NCBI GenBank assembly: GCA_036023115.1
Contig: JAYKKT010000041.1
Location: forward strand, 372,501-436,500
Length of the DNA: 64,000 nucleotides
From: Brasenia schreberi
Taxonomy: Eukaryota; Streptophyta; Magnoliopsida; Nymphaeales; Cabombaceae
Reading direction: 5' to 3'
The notes under the pieces were generated by a model, which saw nothing but the letters and a program-made list of their open reading frames with translations, did no database searches and was not told the origin of the DNA. Positions 24,836 through 38,506 of this stretch are shown in pieces (position 1 is the first letter of the stretch; each line of letters starts with the position of its first letter). The translations under genes were made by a program, and so were the position numbers.

Positions 24836-26357
24836 ATGATGGAGTCAAGCATAATCTGCATCCCCTTCCTCATCACCATCATCTTGCTCTTCACAGTTAT
24901 CTTCTCCTTCCGCCGCCGACGGAGTTCTGTGACCGTAACTCATACCTCTTACCCACTTTCATATCCCATCATCGGCAATCTCATCCACTTCTTGAGAAAC
25001 CGGAATCGATTTCTTGAATGGGCGACCGAATTGATTTCTGCAACTCCTTCCGGCGTTTGCACAGCGAATCCGAGTGTCATCGAGTACATATTGAAAACCA
25101 ACTTCTCCAACTATGTCAAAGGCCAGAGGTTTCACAATGTCATTGAGGAATTAGTTGGTGATGGCATCTTTAATGCAGAAGGGGAGCTTTGGGCGAGGCA
25201 GAGGAAGATAGCAAGCTTTGAATTCAGTACCAAGTCTATGAAGAGCTTTGTGATGGAGATAGTACAGTGGGAGATTATCAACCGGTTGATACCTACCCTC
25301 TTAGATGCGAGCAAGAACAACACTGCAATCAATTTGGATATGATCCGGCATGCTTGGTATCTGGAAAATCGATGCCAGATTCGCACGGGCATTTGATCAG
25401 GCCACCAAGATCTGCATTGACCGGTTTTTCGCCCCGATTCCGCTTGTTTGGAAGATCAAGAAGGTTCTGAATGTTGGGTCTGAAAGAAGGCTTAGAGAAG
25501 CAATTCAGACAGTTGACGAGTATGCCATGAAGATAATCTTATCTAGAAAGGAGGAGCTTTTGATGGACAATGGAATTCTTTTCAAACAAGATTTGCTGTC
25601 TCGATTCATGACATCTTCGACGAATCTGAACGATGACGATGAAGGTGACCAACAACACAATTTAGTATCAATTGATGAAGAAGAAAAGCAGCAGAAGAAT
25701 GATAAGTTCCTCAGGAACATCATCATAAGCTTCATCTTAGCCGGTAAAGATTCAACCTCTGTATCACTGACTTGGTTCTTCTGGCTGCTCGCAGTAAATC
25801 AAGAAGCTGAATCCAAGATCTATGATGAGGTGTTTCAGACAGCAAGACAGCGAGAACTTCAGAAAGATAGTTCAGGGTGGGCGGTATTCCAATATGAAGA
25901 ACTCAAAGAAATGCATTACCTTCATGCCTCCATCTCAGAGGCCCTTCGATTGTTTCCACCCGTGCCAATCAACACACGATTGACGAAAAGAAATGATGTC
26001 TTGCGGGATGGTACATCTGTGGGTGCCGGATGGTTTGCTGATTACTCTGCCTATGCAATGGGTAGATCAAAGGAGTTATGGGGAGAAGATTGCGACAAGT
26101 TCATGCCGGAAAGATGGTTACAAGATGGAAAATTTGTGCCTGCAAGTCAGTTCAAATTTCCAGTTCTTCATGCTGGCCCAAGGACTTGTTTAGGAAAAGA
26201 TATAGCCTACATTCGGATGAAATCAGTTGTAGCTTCAATTATCTACAGCTTCGAGATTCATGTGGCGAATTGCAACTTGAATCCACCTCCGTACAGTCTC
26301 ACACTTACCATGAAGATGAAAGACGGATTGCTAGTCAGAGTGAAGCGAAGAAGCTAA
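24836..26357 (+). pseudogene. CYP94: CYP94-type cytochrome P450 pseudogene
   Basis: CYP94 enzymes are ER-anchored omega-hydroxylases of fatty acids or of jasmonoyl-isoleucine. The N-terminal anchor (about residues 5-25) and YPIIGNLIHFLRNRNRFLEW fit the family. Downstream, the helix-I motif AGKDST (family AGRDTT), the EALR of helix K, MPERW, and the heme loop HAGPRTCLGK with its cysteine ligand are all present. Two faults break it. About 15-17 codons are missing between TPSGV and CTANP (near 25045-25060). Near 25345-25370 a deletion of roughly 25 codons also shifts frame, so the N-terminal part ends at a stop at 25394-25396 while the C-terminal part (from about 25365 to 26357) is open in another frame. 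The usual Phe before the heme loop is Leu. CYP94 genes are normally intronless, so an intron is an unlikely explanation. Confidence 0.8.
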
Positions 26358-26492
26358 TACTTTTCAAGTACTAGGATTCATGTGTTAGCTATAACTAAAA
26401 TTTATATAAAAGTTTATAAGGATACTGCATGTAGAATGTCAAAGATGCTATATGGATATGCAGATATGATCAAGTCTGATTCTCGTAGATCA

Positions 26493-29400
26493 TTATTTTA
26501 CATTTTTCTTCAAGCTCAGTAGATACGCAACCAAGCCAAAACAAGGAACAAACCTGAGACAATTCACTAACTTCACCCTGCTTTCCTCAACATTTTGAAT
26601 GTTGTCACCGATTAACCATGGCTGAAATATACAGTAGAGACAGATATCCCATATGAAAGCATAGGCTGGTCTATCGGATTCCAAATACCTGACAAAATAG
26701 CCCCAGCGATCCGAGATAGTTCCAAAACCTCCATCTCCTCGGCCAAAAAGAGCCCAGATGATGGAGGTAAGACCCACGAATGCACCAACCAATCCTACTA
26801 TAGGTGCACCTTCTGTCAATGCTTGGGCCAACCAAGATGGCTTGTTTTTGAGCTTTTCAGTACTTTTCTCAACATAACCAAGTCGAATTGCCATGTATGG
26901 TATTAACAGAGCTGTTGACAGCCCAAATGAGAACATTGAGTTAACCAGACAGTTGCATCTGAGGAGAAATAGGATAAGCAAATTGTAAGAGATTATTCAC
27001 TTACTGTTGGTAAGGAACATCTGACTAGCCCAAAGGATCTCCAGTGATCCAGTGAAGTTTTCTTTCTTCCGATCCCCGAAAAGTAGTGGAGCAAACATGA
27101 GTGTCCAGCCAATGACAAAATTGAATAGGCCTTCACTAGTCTGACAAGGAAAGCGAGGGCCTTACATTATTAGCCGAAGAATAGAAAAATTCATTGAATA
27201 GTTCAATTGTATATAATAGTTCATACAGGATGAAGTACTGGTGCCTCCATTACATGGATTCCAACTGCTCTGCCATGAAACAGGGAACGTCACTTAAGCA
27301 TGTTCAGAAGTAAAATCCAAGACAGCAATTTTGTCAAAATGTCTATAAGCAACATCTGATACTCATTAGAATAATCAAGGATGGCTAGTTCTAGCAGTGG
27401 GAGTAAGCTGAGACTTTTTCAGAAAAAATTGAATATCCTCTCTCGTAGATTGTAGTAATGCAAAACCATAGGAATTAAAAGCAGCTGCAAAATGACGCAA
27501 TTGAAAATTTGCGGTGAAAGACAGCAGAAGCGAGAAGTGAATGAGGGTTTCAGGAAACAAGCTGAAAGGTGGCTTCATTGTAAAAGCCCAGCTTGTAAAT
27601 CATCTCATATAGCACATGTTACTAAAGATTAACAAGATTCATCGAAAATAATGCTACACAAAGCTACTTGACATTTTTCCACATGTATGCAATTAAAGAA
27701 GCAGTGGTCAACCTAGAAAATTTCCTGGGCTGAGGCGGAGACTAGTAGGGTGAAATTCAGGTGAGGCAGTGATGTAATTTTTCAAAAAGTAGAACTGCTT
27801 TTATTGAATTTTTGGATTTTTAGGTGAGGTAGCTGCCTCAGCTCACTGCCCATGAATAGGTCTGCCACTCAGTTGAAGCCTTGAAGCACTCTATGTGGCA
27901 GCCACAGGGCATGCAGACCTGCAAATAAGTGATAATAACTAACTGGTTCAAGGATTCTGCTTGAAGCAGTCTAACGGAATCTGTCATTATCACAAGTCTG
28001 TTTCCTAAATTAACCAAGGAAAGTGTTGCAAACTTCAAAACACCAAGCTTTTCAATTAATAATCTAAGTGATGCAGCGGCTAAGAGAAAACCTTGTTCAC
28101 GGGATAAACTTCAACAGTCTCTAAAGAATGAAATCGAGAACATATGGTTAAACATGAAATACCTGAATTAGTTAAGGGAAGAATGAAGAAGAAGTTGAGG
28201 GACAGATCCAGAAGAACTTTTATTGTGTCAGGCTTGATTGCCCAGACAGGGTCACCCTGCAAATAAGGTCAATCCAGGTATGTCAAATGTGACACAGGTA
28301 CCGCATACTACTGCAGAAGCCTTGTATGGTCAAGCAGTGAAAACAGAAAACTGATGTTGAATATTGTGCTCTCATGGTTAGAAGGGAATCCAGCTTATAG
28401 AAAAATTACACCAAATGCAGATATCTGTCCTCTAAAATAAACAATGTCATTGCAAAGAATATTGTTCATATAGACAATCAATGCAGGTATCTTGTTCAAT
28501 ATGTGCTACTCAATCACATTCTGTAGTTGTTGTTCCGAAAACCACCTTACATGTTGAATAATATGGTCACACTTAGACAGAGTGGCAAATGATGATATAA
28601 GAAATAGATGGAAAAACTATTTTTATAATCTTTTTAATGAAAATAAAGATGTTAGTATTAGTTTAGGAGATTTAGCCAAGTCAGAAAAGTATATAAACCA
28701 CAATTTCTACCGACGTATTCAAAAGAATGAAGTCAAAGAGGCTCTTAAACATATGAAGAGTGGTAAATCGGTAGGACCAGATAATATTCCTATAGAAGTT
28801 TGGAAAATACTAGGAGAAATAGGAATCACTTGGCTCACAAGACTATTTAATGAAATATGGAAAAACCAAAAGATGCCCGAGGAATGGAGAGCAAGTACAC
28901 TTATACCCGTATATAAGAACAAGGGAGACATTCAAAATTGTGTGAATTATGGAGGTATCAAGTTAATGAGTCATACTATGAAATTATGGGAAAGAATTAT
29001 CGAACGTAGGTTAAGACAAGTATCAAGTACAACAGATAACCAATTTGGATTTAGGCCAGGTAGATCTACTATTGAAGCGATTCACCTTTTGAGACGTCTT
29101 ATGGAACATTTTAGAGTAAAAAAGAAAGACCTTCACATCATCTTTATTGATCTAGAAAAAGCTTATGATAGGGTACCGAGGGAGGTTCTTTGGAGAACTT
29201 TGAAAAAAAGAGATATCCCATTGACATATATTAACCTTATAAGAGACATGTATGATGGTGCAAAAACATGTGTGAGGACTCATGAAGGAACGACAGACTT
29301 CTTTGAAGTTAATATTGGGTTACATCAAGGATCAACTTTAAGTCCATACTTATTTATAATGGTGATGGATGAGTTAACAAAACATATTCAAGATGAAGTA

Positions 29401-30993
29401 CCTTGGTGTATGTTATTTGCAGATGACATTGTATTAGTGGAGGAGTCTAAGGAAAAAGTTAATAGAAAATTGGAACTATGGAGAGAAACATTAGAAAACA
29501 AAGGCCTCCGACTTAGTAGAACAAAGACAGAATATATGGAATGTAAGTTTGATCATTTGGCTACTTCAGAGGACATAGAAATTAAAATTGGCACACATTG
29601 CATTCCCCAAAAGGAAAGTTTTAAATACCTAGGGTCAATTTTTCAAAGTGATGGAAGAATTGATGGAGATGTTACACATAGAATTAATGCTGGTTGGTTA
29701 AAATGGAGAGGAGCATCAGGTATTCTTTGTGATAAGAAGATACCATTAAAATTAAAAGGTAAATATTATAGAGCAGCAATTAGGCCTGCCATGTTTTATG
29801 GTTCTCAGTGTTGGGCAGTTAATCATCAACATGTACAAAAGATGTCTGTGACAGAAATCAAGATGTTGAGATGGATGAGTGGTCATACAAGAAAAGACCG
29901 TATACATAATGAGGTTATTAGAAACAAATTAGGAGTGGCACAAATAGAGGATAAAATGAGAGAACATCGTTTAAGATGGTTTGGACATATAGAAAGAAGA
30001 TCAAAAGAAAAACCTGTAAGAAGGTTAGAAAAACTAAATTTGGAAAGTATTAAAAGAGGTAGAGGACGACCACAAAAGTGTTGGAAAGAAACAATAAAGA
30101 ATGATCTAGCTTATTGGGAGTTAACTGCTAACATGGCACACGATAGGGATCTGTGGAAACAAAGAATCTATGTAGCTGACCCCATCTAGTATGGGAAAAG
30201 GCTTAGTTGTTGTTGTTGTTGTTAGACAGATTTGCAACAGAACTTCAGGGGGCACCAAGGAACTAAATTGTCATTAAGAAAAGGAAATTTTGAAAGAATT
30301 CAAGCAATTATATAGTTCAAAGGAGAACTTCTCCAAATGCAGATGATTTTCTTATACTATACATGGGCATCTAATTGATGGAATTTATTACCACATAACA
30401 AGAATTTACAAGTTTCAAAAGCGCTAAATTATGCAAGAAAGCACTTGATGAATCATCCACGAGAAAACCAATTACTCGAAGAACTCAGATCAGTTAATCT
30501 TTCATGCGGTCCAGGCATTAAGAACAAATTAGAAAACAAACAACTAAAGTATTTGAACAAATGCACAACAAATCTAATTCTGATATGGGTGCCAAAATTT
30601 CACATAAACGCTTCACCTAAGCAAGGAAAAAATCAAATCCCAAGGTCATTTTACATAACTCTAGATGGACAATGAGTTGTAAGTCGGGAAGAAATCACAT
30701 ACGGGGGCGTAAGGTAAGAGAAAAAGCCAACCAATGTATACACCCTCCATAGCCCACAACGCCACTTGTTGAATCCTCCTTTTTGGTCCGTCACCATCCG
30801 AAACGAGAGGTCTTTGCGGCGTACCCGTACCCTTGTTTGAACAGCGAACGTAGAGGGAACCCCTCCCCTTCACCCAGCTCGGTTGTGCCGGATTGCGCCC
30901 ATTGGCGTATGCTTCACCGAAGAGAGATGACACCTTCGGATTTCTGTCTGCAGGTTTGACATGCCAATATGCAGAAGCGGGCAATGCAATCAT
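26493..30993 (-). CDS. Uncharacterised multi-pass membrane protein, probably plastidial
   Basis: Five exons on the minus strand, 30703-30993, 28163-28256, 27227-27267, 27005-27140 and 26493-26911, join in phase to 326 residues. The first ~65 residues ([18 protein letters not shown]...) are Ser/Arg/Gly-rich and poor in acidic residues, like a chloroplast transit peptide. About seven hydrophobic segments follow, including [20 protein letters not shown] (78-97) and [20 protein letters not shown]. The C-terminal half carries [19 protein letters not shown] and [13 protein letters not shown], which I recognise as conserved in an unnamed plant membrane-protein family; I know no assigned function. 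The last-exon acceptor was chosen at 26912-26913, because the more obvious AG at 26959-26960 breaks the frame. Intron 1 (28257-30702) holds an RTE insertion in the opposite orientation. A GA repeat lies directly upstream of the ATG. The exon structure looks intact. Confidence 0.8.
28573..28581. repeat. Left target-site duplication of RTE in intron
   Basis: TTAGACAGA occurs here and at 30222-30230, exactly flanking the RTE copy. It is a short but exact duplication. Confidence 0.75.
28582..30189 (+). CDS. RTE reverse transcriptase domain, uninterrupted frame
   Basis: A single open frame of 535 codons covers the full RT and the C-terminal domain. It starts at a GTG codon by position only; no natural start is implied. 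RT blocks are all present: [14 protein letters not shown] near the start, [47 protein letters not shown], and the catalytic pair in MLFADDIVL. The frame ends at VADPI just before the tail. The N-terminal endonuclease (about 400 residues in complete elements) is absent because of 5' truncation, so the copy is dead on its own. It is the best-preserved RT in the window and a good family reference. Confidence 0.85.
   Translation: MANDDIRNRWKNYFYNLFNENKDVSISLGDLAKSEKYINHNFYRRIQKNEVKEALKHMKSGKSVGPDNIPIEVWKILGEIGITWLTRLFNEIWKNQKMPEEWRASTLIPVYKNKGDIQNCVNYGGIKLMSHTMKLWERIIERRLRQVSSTTDNQFGFRPGRSTIEAIHLLRRLMEHFRVKKKDLHIIFIDLEKAYDRVPREVLWRTLKKRDIPLTYINLIRDMYDGAKTCVRTHEGTTDFFEVNIGLHQGSTLSPYLFIMVMDELTKHIQDEVPWCMLFADDIVLVEESKEKVNRKLELWRETLENKGLRLSRTKTEYMECKFDHLATSEDIEIKIGTHCIPQKESFKYLGSIFQSDGRIDGDVTHRINAGWLKWRGASGILCDKKIPLKLKGKYYRAAIRPAMFYGSQCWAVNHQHVQKMSVTEIKMLRWMSGHTRKDRIHNEVIRNKLGVAQIEDKMREHRLRWFGHIERRSKEKPVRRLEKLNLESIKRGRGRPQKCWKETIKNDLAYWELTANMAHDRDLWKQRIYVADPI
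28582..30221 (+). mobile_element. 5'-truncated RTE LINE with open RT frame
   Basis: This 1,640-bp element begins inside the linker between endonuclease and RT and ends in TTG repeats. It is flanked by TTAGACAGA on both sides (28573-28581, 30222-30230). It lies in intron 1 of the minus-strand membrane-protein gene, in the opposite orientation. The sequence is nearly the same as the copies at 2272, 13722 and 20195. The first base of the element is fused to intron sequence, so it has no promoter or endonuclease of its own. Confidence 0.95.
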
Positions 30994-30994
30994 C

Positions 30995-31032
<38 letters not shown>

Positions 31033-31577
31033 AGGCAGGAAGCAACGTGGATCTCTTTTCTTCTTTTCGTTTTGTTTATCCATTTCCTGGGAATCAGTTT
31101 CCAAACAAGAGACGGGAAAGCCTCGGCGTCATCACTACCTCAGTAGTTGGTCGACTGTTTGTTGGTTCAAGTGGTGGGCGCTTGTTCCCCTGAAGCAACG
31201 TCCCGAGCTCGAATCTTGTGAAAGGGAGCAAATCAACAGTAGAAGAGCTTTACCGCCATAGCCAGTAAACCGAGCTCATACCGGATTAGTCAGAATCCAC
31301 TGACAGATCTGGTTGAGACGACTACGCCACCCGAAATTCCGAAAATTAGCGTTTATGTATTAAAATTTTAAAAAGAATTGAAAACTTTTAAAGCCGGTCT
31401 CAACCTGAAACAATTTTGTGAATCCGCCACTGTCCGCTAGGCTTTCGGATACCCATGGTGTACTTCATACACACAAAAACGATCCCACGTATTTAAGGCT
31501 GCTATTTGAACCGAACCACTCCTAGCGAAATTAATTTTTGTAATGAATACATAATAGTACGCTTCACTGTAACTCTT
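30994..31577. other. Leader and promoter side of the membrane-protein gene
   Basis: This lies upstream of the minus-strand gene start. A GA array (CT on the plus strand, about 30999-31030) sits 5-35 bases before the ATG and is probably in the 5' UTR. The stretch 31165-31270 has tRNA-like words (GAGCTCGAATC at 31206-31216) and may be a decayed SINE. No TATA box could be assigned. Confidence 0.4.
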
Positions 31578-31699
31578 TTGTTATTAGCTCAACGGCAGTG
31601 CGCCTTGGCGCTGAAGCTGTTGGTGGGGTGTTCGACTCCCAGGGGTACATGCATGCATGTGTGTTGGGCTTCATCCTCTTGTAACAAAAAAAAAAAAAA
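31578..31699 (+). mobile_element. tRNA-derived SINE
   Basis: An A-box-like TAGCTCAACGGC (31585-31596) and a B-box-like TGTTCGACTCC (31629-31639) lie 32 bases apart, as in a Pol III tRNA promoter. After a short body the element ends in TTGTAAC and about 14 A residues (31686-31699). The layout (tRNA-like head, unrelated body, A tail, about 120 bp) is that of a plant SINE. It does not fold as a real tRNA. No clear target-site duplication was seen. Confidence 0.7.
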
Positions 31700-32431
31700 C
31701 CTTTGAACCGTAACCAAACCACCCACAAAATATGATGGAACCAGAACTGAGGTGGCATGGCTCAGTTGCATTTTAACTTATTTGGACAACTCAAACCCAA
31801 ACAGAATCCAACAATTTCAAGTATTCTGTTTTCCACATTTAAAATCTAACTTTATTTTTCAAATAAAAATGGAATTAAACCAAAACCGGGCCAATTGGTT
31901 TATGGTTTCGGTGAAACCAGAACCACTAGTTTGAAATTAACAGTTCCGGTTTACCCAAAATCGAAATGACTCACTTGATAGAGATCCAACTAATCTAGTC
32001 TTAGCTAGCCGGAGAAAATTAATATATTTACCCATTTGCACATCCAAATTACTCAGAATAAACCCCAAACTCCCTATTGTACCATTATATTTTTTAAAAA
32101 TTTTCCATTTCACCATTATGTTTCTCTAAAATTCCCTACTCTACCTAACCCTTTTCTCATTTCTCATGTTTCTCTCTCTTCTCTTAACCCTTTTCTCATT
32201 TCTCGTGACGTCTCTCCTTTATCATTGTCCTTCTTCTTGCTTCTCTCTGCAATAAATGCCACACCTCCCAATACGACCAGAAGGAACCGAAGGTTTGCCA
32301 TGTCTCATCTCTACTTAAAAAGAAAAAGGAGATACACACCTTCTAGGAGGATGGAAGAGAAGGAGAGGAGCAGACGGTCGAAGCATCAGAGCACAAGGAG
32401 CAAAGAGAAAAGGGAATGTGTGGTGCAACAG

Positions 32432-32462
<31 letters not shown>

Positions 32463-33037
32463 AGGAGGGGGGCTAACAAAGGAAAAAAATTGTTTTTAGT
32501 GATCAATTAGGGTTGTGCCTCTAGTAATGCCCCAAAACTAAACCATCTTTCTTTCTCTGTACAAATCACACATAATGTTCTGCCTCCCGAGAAACGTACA
32601 TAAGTACTTCCATCGAAACAGCGATTTCGAGTTGAACTGACTTGCAAACTTCAAGCCAACATGAGCTCATGCCGCAAAAGCAAGTTCAGGAAAATTTTAA
32701 CGCTTCCTTTCCATTCTTACTGAAGGACAATAATAAAGGAACCACCAGACCTATAATTACAGGCACCATGCCAAACCACAAGAACTAAATCGTCGAACTT
32801 TACCCTTAAAAATCAAGCCCACACTCAAACCCAGCCCGTCTAACGTACCCAACACATCTGAGCATTCCCCGTTCAACAGCAACAAGTATCCAAAGAAATT
32901 ATTAACCAAACAATAAACATGCATGACAAAGTCGATCTGCATGTACCAATATCCTACAGCACAAATGAAACCTCTACCAACGATAGATAATCTTTTTGCT
33001 ACAGAAGCGAAGTGATCTAATTTATGACATGGAGACA
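31700..33037. other. Intergenic region, pyrimidine-rich and repeat-rich
   Basis: No gene is supported. A 19-base unit AACCCTTTTCTCATTTCTC occurs twice (32147-32165, 32186-32204) in a T/C-rich stretch. A GA array with a long G run lies at 32431-32472. The GGTTC/GAACC-rich dispersed sequence is present at 31720-31960. The last 200-300 bases before 33038 are probably the 3' UTR of the minus-strand 14-3-3 gene. Confidence 0.4.
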
Positions 33038-36240
<3,203 letters not shown>

Positions 36241-37114
36241 GTTTTCCTGCATACATTCGCGAGAAAAATAAAATGACAACTAAAAAAACACACATGCAAA
36301 CGTTCTCCAAAACAGAACGGGATAAACTACTAAACAGCAACAGCCATGATGATCAAGCACGAGAAATGAAGGAGAATGTTCGTTGTATCTTTTCCACAAT
36401 AAGAAGAAAACAAGAAAAGCATTCGTAGAGAACCCTGCCACCTGACGATCAAAGGCAGGAAGGAGCCGGGATGAACTATCAGATCCACAACCAATCTCTC
36501 AGCTGCAGCTATCAAAGAGGAAAGAACTCTAACTAACAAAGTATCCTCACAAGTGATGAAACGATCCACAACCAATCTCTCAGCCGCAACTATCAAAGAG
36601 GAAAGAACTCTAACTAACAAAGGATATTCACAAGTGATGAAACTAAGACCTCACTTTGATTCTCGGTGCAAAACTACGACGGAATCTGAACCAAAACCAG
36701 ATGAAAATACATCAAAGCAAGAACGAGGATCGAAATCCAGCAAACAAACTGCTTTAGCGAAGAACGATTCAGAGAAACGATCTGCTCCACGGATCCAAGA
36801 GAACCACGCAGAATGAAACACCAGATACCCATTTCCAGCGACAAGTCTGAAACCCACACAGCACAAGGGAAGGAAAAGGGAGGAACAGAGAGAGTGGAAC
36901 CAAAAACCGCATCGAACATTAAAAAAACAAGGAAACAAACCTCAGATTTCCGATGACGGCAGACAGATCAAACGAAAAGTAACAAAAACAAACAAGATGA
37001 ATGCACAAAGTAAACAAACGATCGCACCTCAGGATTCCTTCTACGGCTCTCTCTCTCTCTCTCTCTCTCTTATGAACAGGGGAGCGGGGAAGACGCGTAT
37101 GGTTGGCATTTATA
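36241..37114 (-). promoter_or_regulatory. 14-3-3 leader, leader intron and TATA box
   Basis: On the minus strand a TATA box TATAAAT (37114-37108) predicts a start near 37080. A 5' UTR exon with a GA array (about 37045-37070) then ends at CTGAG/GT (exon end 37028). A second CTGAG/GT donor lies 87 bases further on (exon end 36941). Either can splice to the acceptor at 36247-36248, six bases before the ATG. Two ACGT cores (ACACGTCA at 37149-37156, CCACGTAA at 37182-37189) lie upstream and are G-box/ABRE-like. The TATA and acceptor are seen directly; the exon model is inferred. Confidence 0.6.
36482..36643. repeat. 81-bp tandem duplication in 14-3-3 leader intron
   Basis: Units 36482-36562 and 36563-36643 both begin GATCCACAACCAATCTCTCA and differ at only a few positions. 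The event is local and recent. It changes only the length of the leader intron. Confidence 0.9.
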
Positions 37115-38437
37115 GTCCGCTTTGAACAGGAGAATAGCCAATGCTATATCGACACGTCATTATATATGCTGATGCTAAGTTCGCCACGTAATGCTAAGTC
37201 AAAAAAATCATTCTGGACGTTCTTTCAATCCTTCCCTTTTTTCAGTCATTTCCAAAGTCGACCTTATCTTTCAATGATATTTAGAGAACTTCCCTACTCT
37301 GCCTTCAGATATAACGTCGATATGTTGAAAGACTTCATATCGATAATCGGTGGGTCGGTTAAATTTTGATATCAAATACTTTTAGAGTTATATTTAGAGA
37401 AAGAGAGGTAGTACTAAATACATAATATGCATAAATAATTTTGCATAAAGATATTTAGTATTCGGTTTTAAAATTTTGAATTAAAAGTACAGTTATACTT
37501 TTGTATTTTATAATTATATATAATATATATTAAATGTGTAAAGTAATTCAATTCTCTGTTATTAATTTCAAAGATAAATCATGCAAGATTATATGTTTTG
37601 AACAATCGAGATGTTTAGTAATATCATGTAATTTAAATATATGTAGCTATTGCTTTCTCTATAGAGAGAGATTGGTTCATTTTCACTCATGTGTGATCAT
37701 TGCTTTTCGAAAGCATAAATTTAATAAAATTAGCTTTATATTTTCAAAAAATCTTAAAATATTTAAATTACTAATTTAGTCCATTTACAAGACTTAACTC
37801 GAGAACTCATTTACAAGACATTGAACTGCTTGAACCAAGCAACTGTTGGTTAGGAACTTTTATAATTTAACTATGAGAATGGAATATATTGGGTTTATTT
37901 CTCAAGATTCTACTTTTAGATCATTTGATTATGAAACATATCAATATTTTTTTATTTCTTAGTATTTATAATTACCATCAGAGTACAAACGTGTGAGTCA
38001 TCGAATTCCTGCTATCACATTTATCAAATGCATTATAGTTTTTACTTTAGGAAAAATCTCTATAATTATTTACAAGTTTATGTGTGGAGAGGAAGGGTGT
38101 TTCCCTCATGTGTATATGTGAGCATGTTCGTAGATTGGCAATGAGACGGGTTGGAGATGACATACCATTGAGGCGAGGTGGAAAGGCTACTCTACTTAAA
38201 ATTCAAAAAACCAATGAAAAAGTTAGAGGGCACGATCAAATTCATAGCTATCATACATAAAACATATCCCGATTTAAAGTTATCTTTAATCGTATCATAC
38301 CTCAAATTCTGCCCTAATAACATTTTTTAATTTAAAATTATGTTTAATCAAAATACAATATTTTGTAAAATCTAATTCAAACAGCTGAACATTTTTAAGT
38401 TTAAGTAGTTCAAATTTTGAGCAATTCTCTCTTGCAC

Positions 38438-38439
<2 letters not shown>

Positions 38440-38479
<40 letters not shown>

Positions 38480-38506
38480 TATAGTGTGTGTGTGTGTGTG
38501 TGTGTT
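38440..38506. repeat. Compound (TTA)n(TA)n(GT)n microsatellite
   Basis: Three abutting simple arrays, about 24 bases of TTA, about 20 of TA and about 20 of GT. They lie in AT-rich intergenic DNA. Confidence 0.95.

Noticed and set aside
24836..26357. CYP94 as a functional two-exon gene
   Set aside because: No usable intron fits around 25345-25370, and residues of the conserved core are missing on both sides, so splicing would not restore the enzyme.
26958..26981. Start of the membrane-protein last exon or a separate gene at the upstream ATG of this frame
   Set aside because: The first residues ([14 protein letters not shown]) are intron translation; the phase of the preceding exon requires the acceptor at 26912-26913.
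30994..31104. N-terminal extension of the membrane protein with an RERERE run
   Set aside because: It is translation of a GA microsatellite in the 5' UTR. The ATG at 30991-30993 starts a plausible transit peptide.
31578..31660. A genuine tRNA gene
   Set aside because: A and B boxes are present, but the acceptor stem and cloverleaf cannot be formed, and an A tail follows. It is a SINE.
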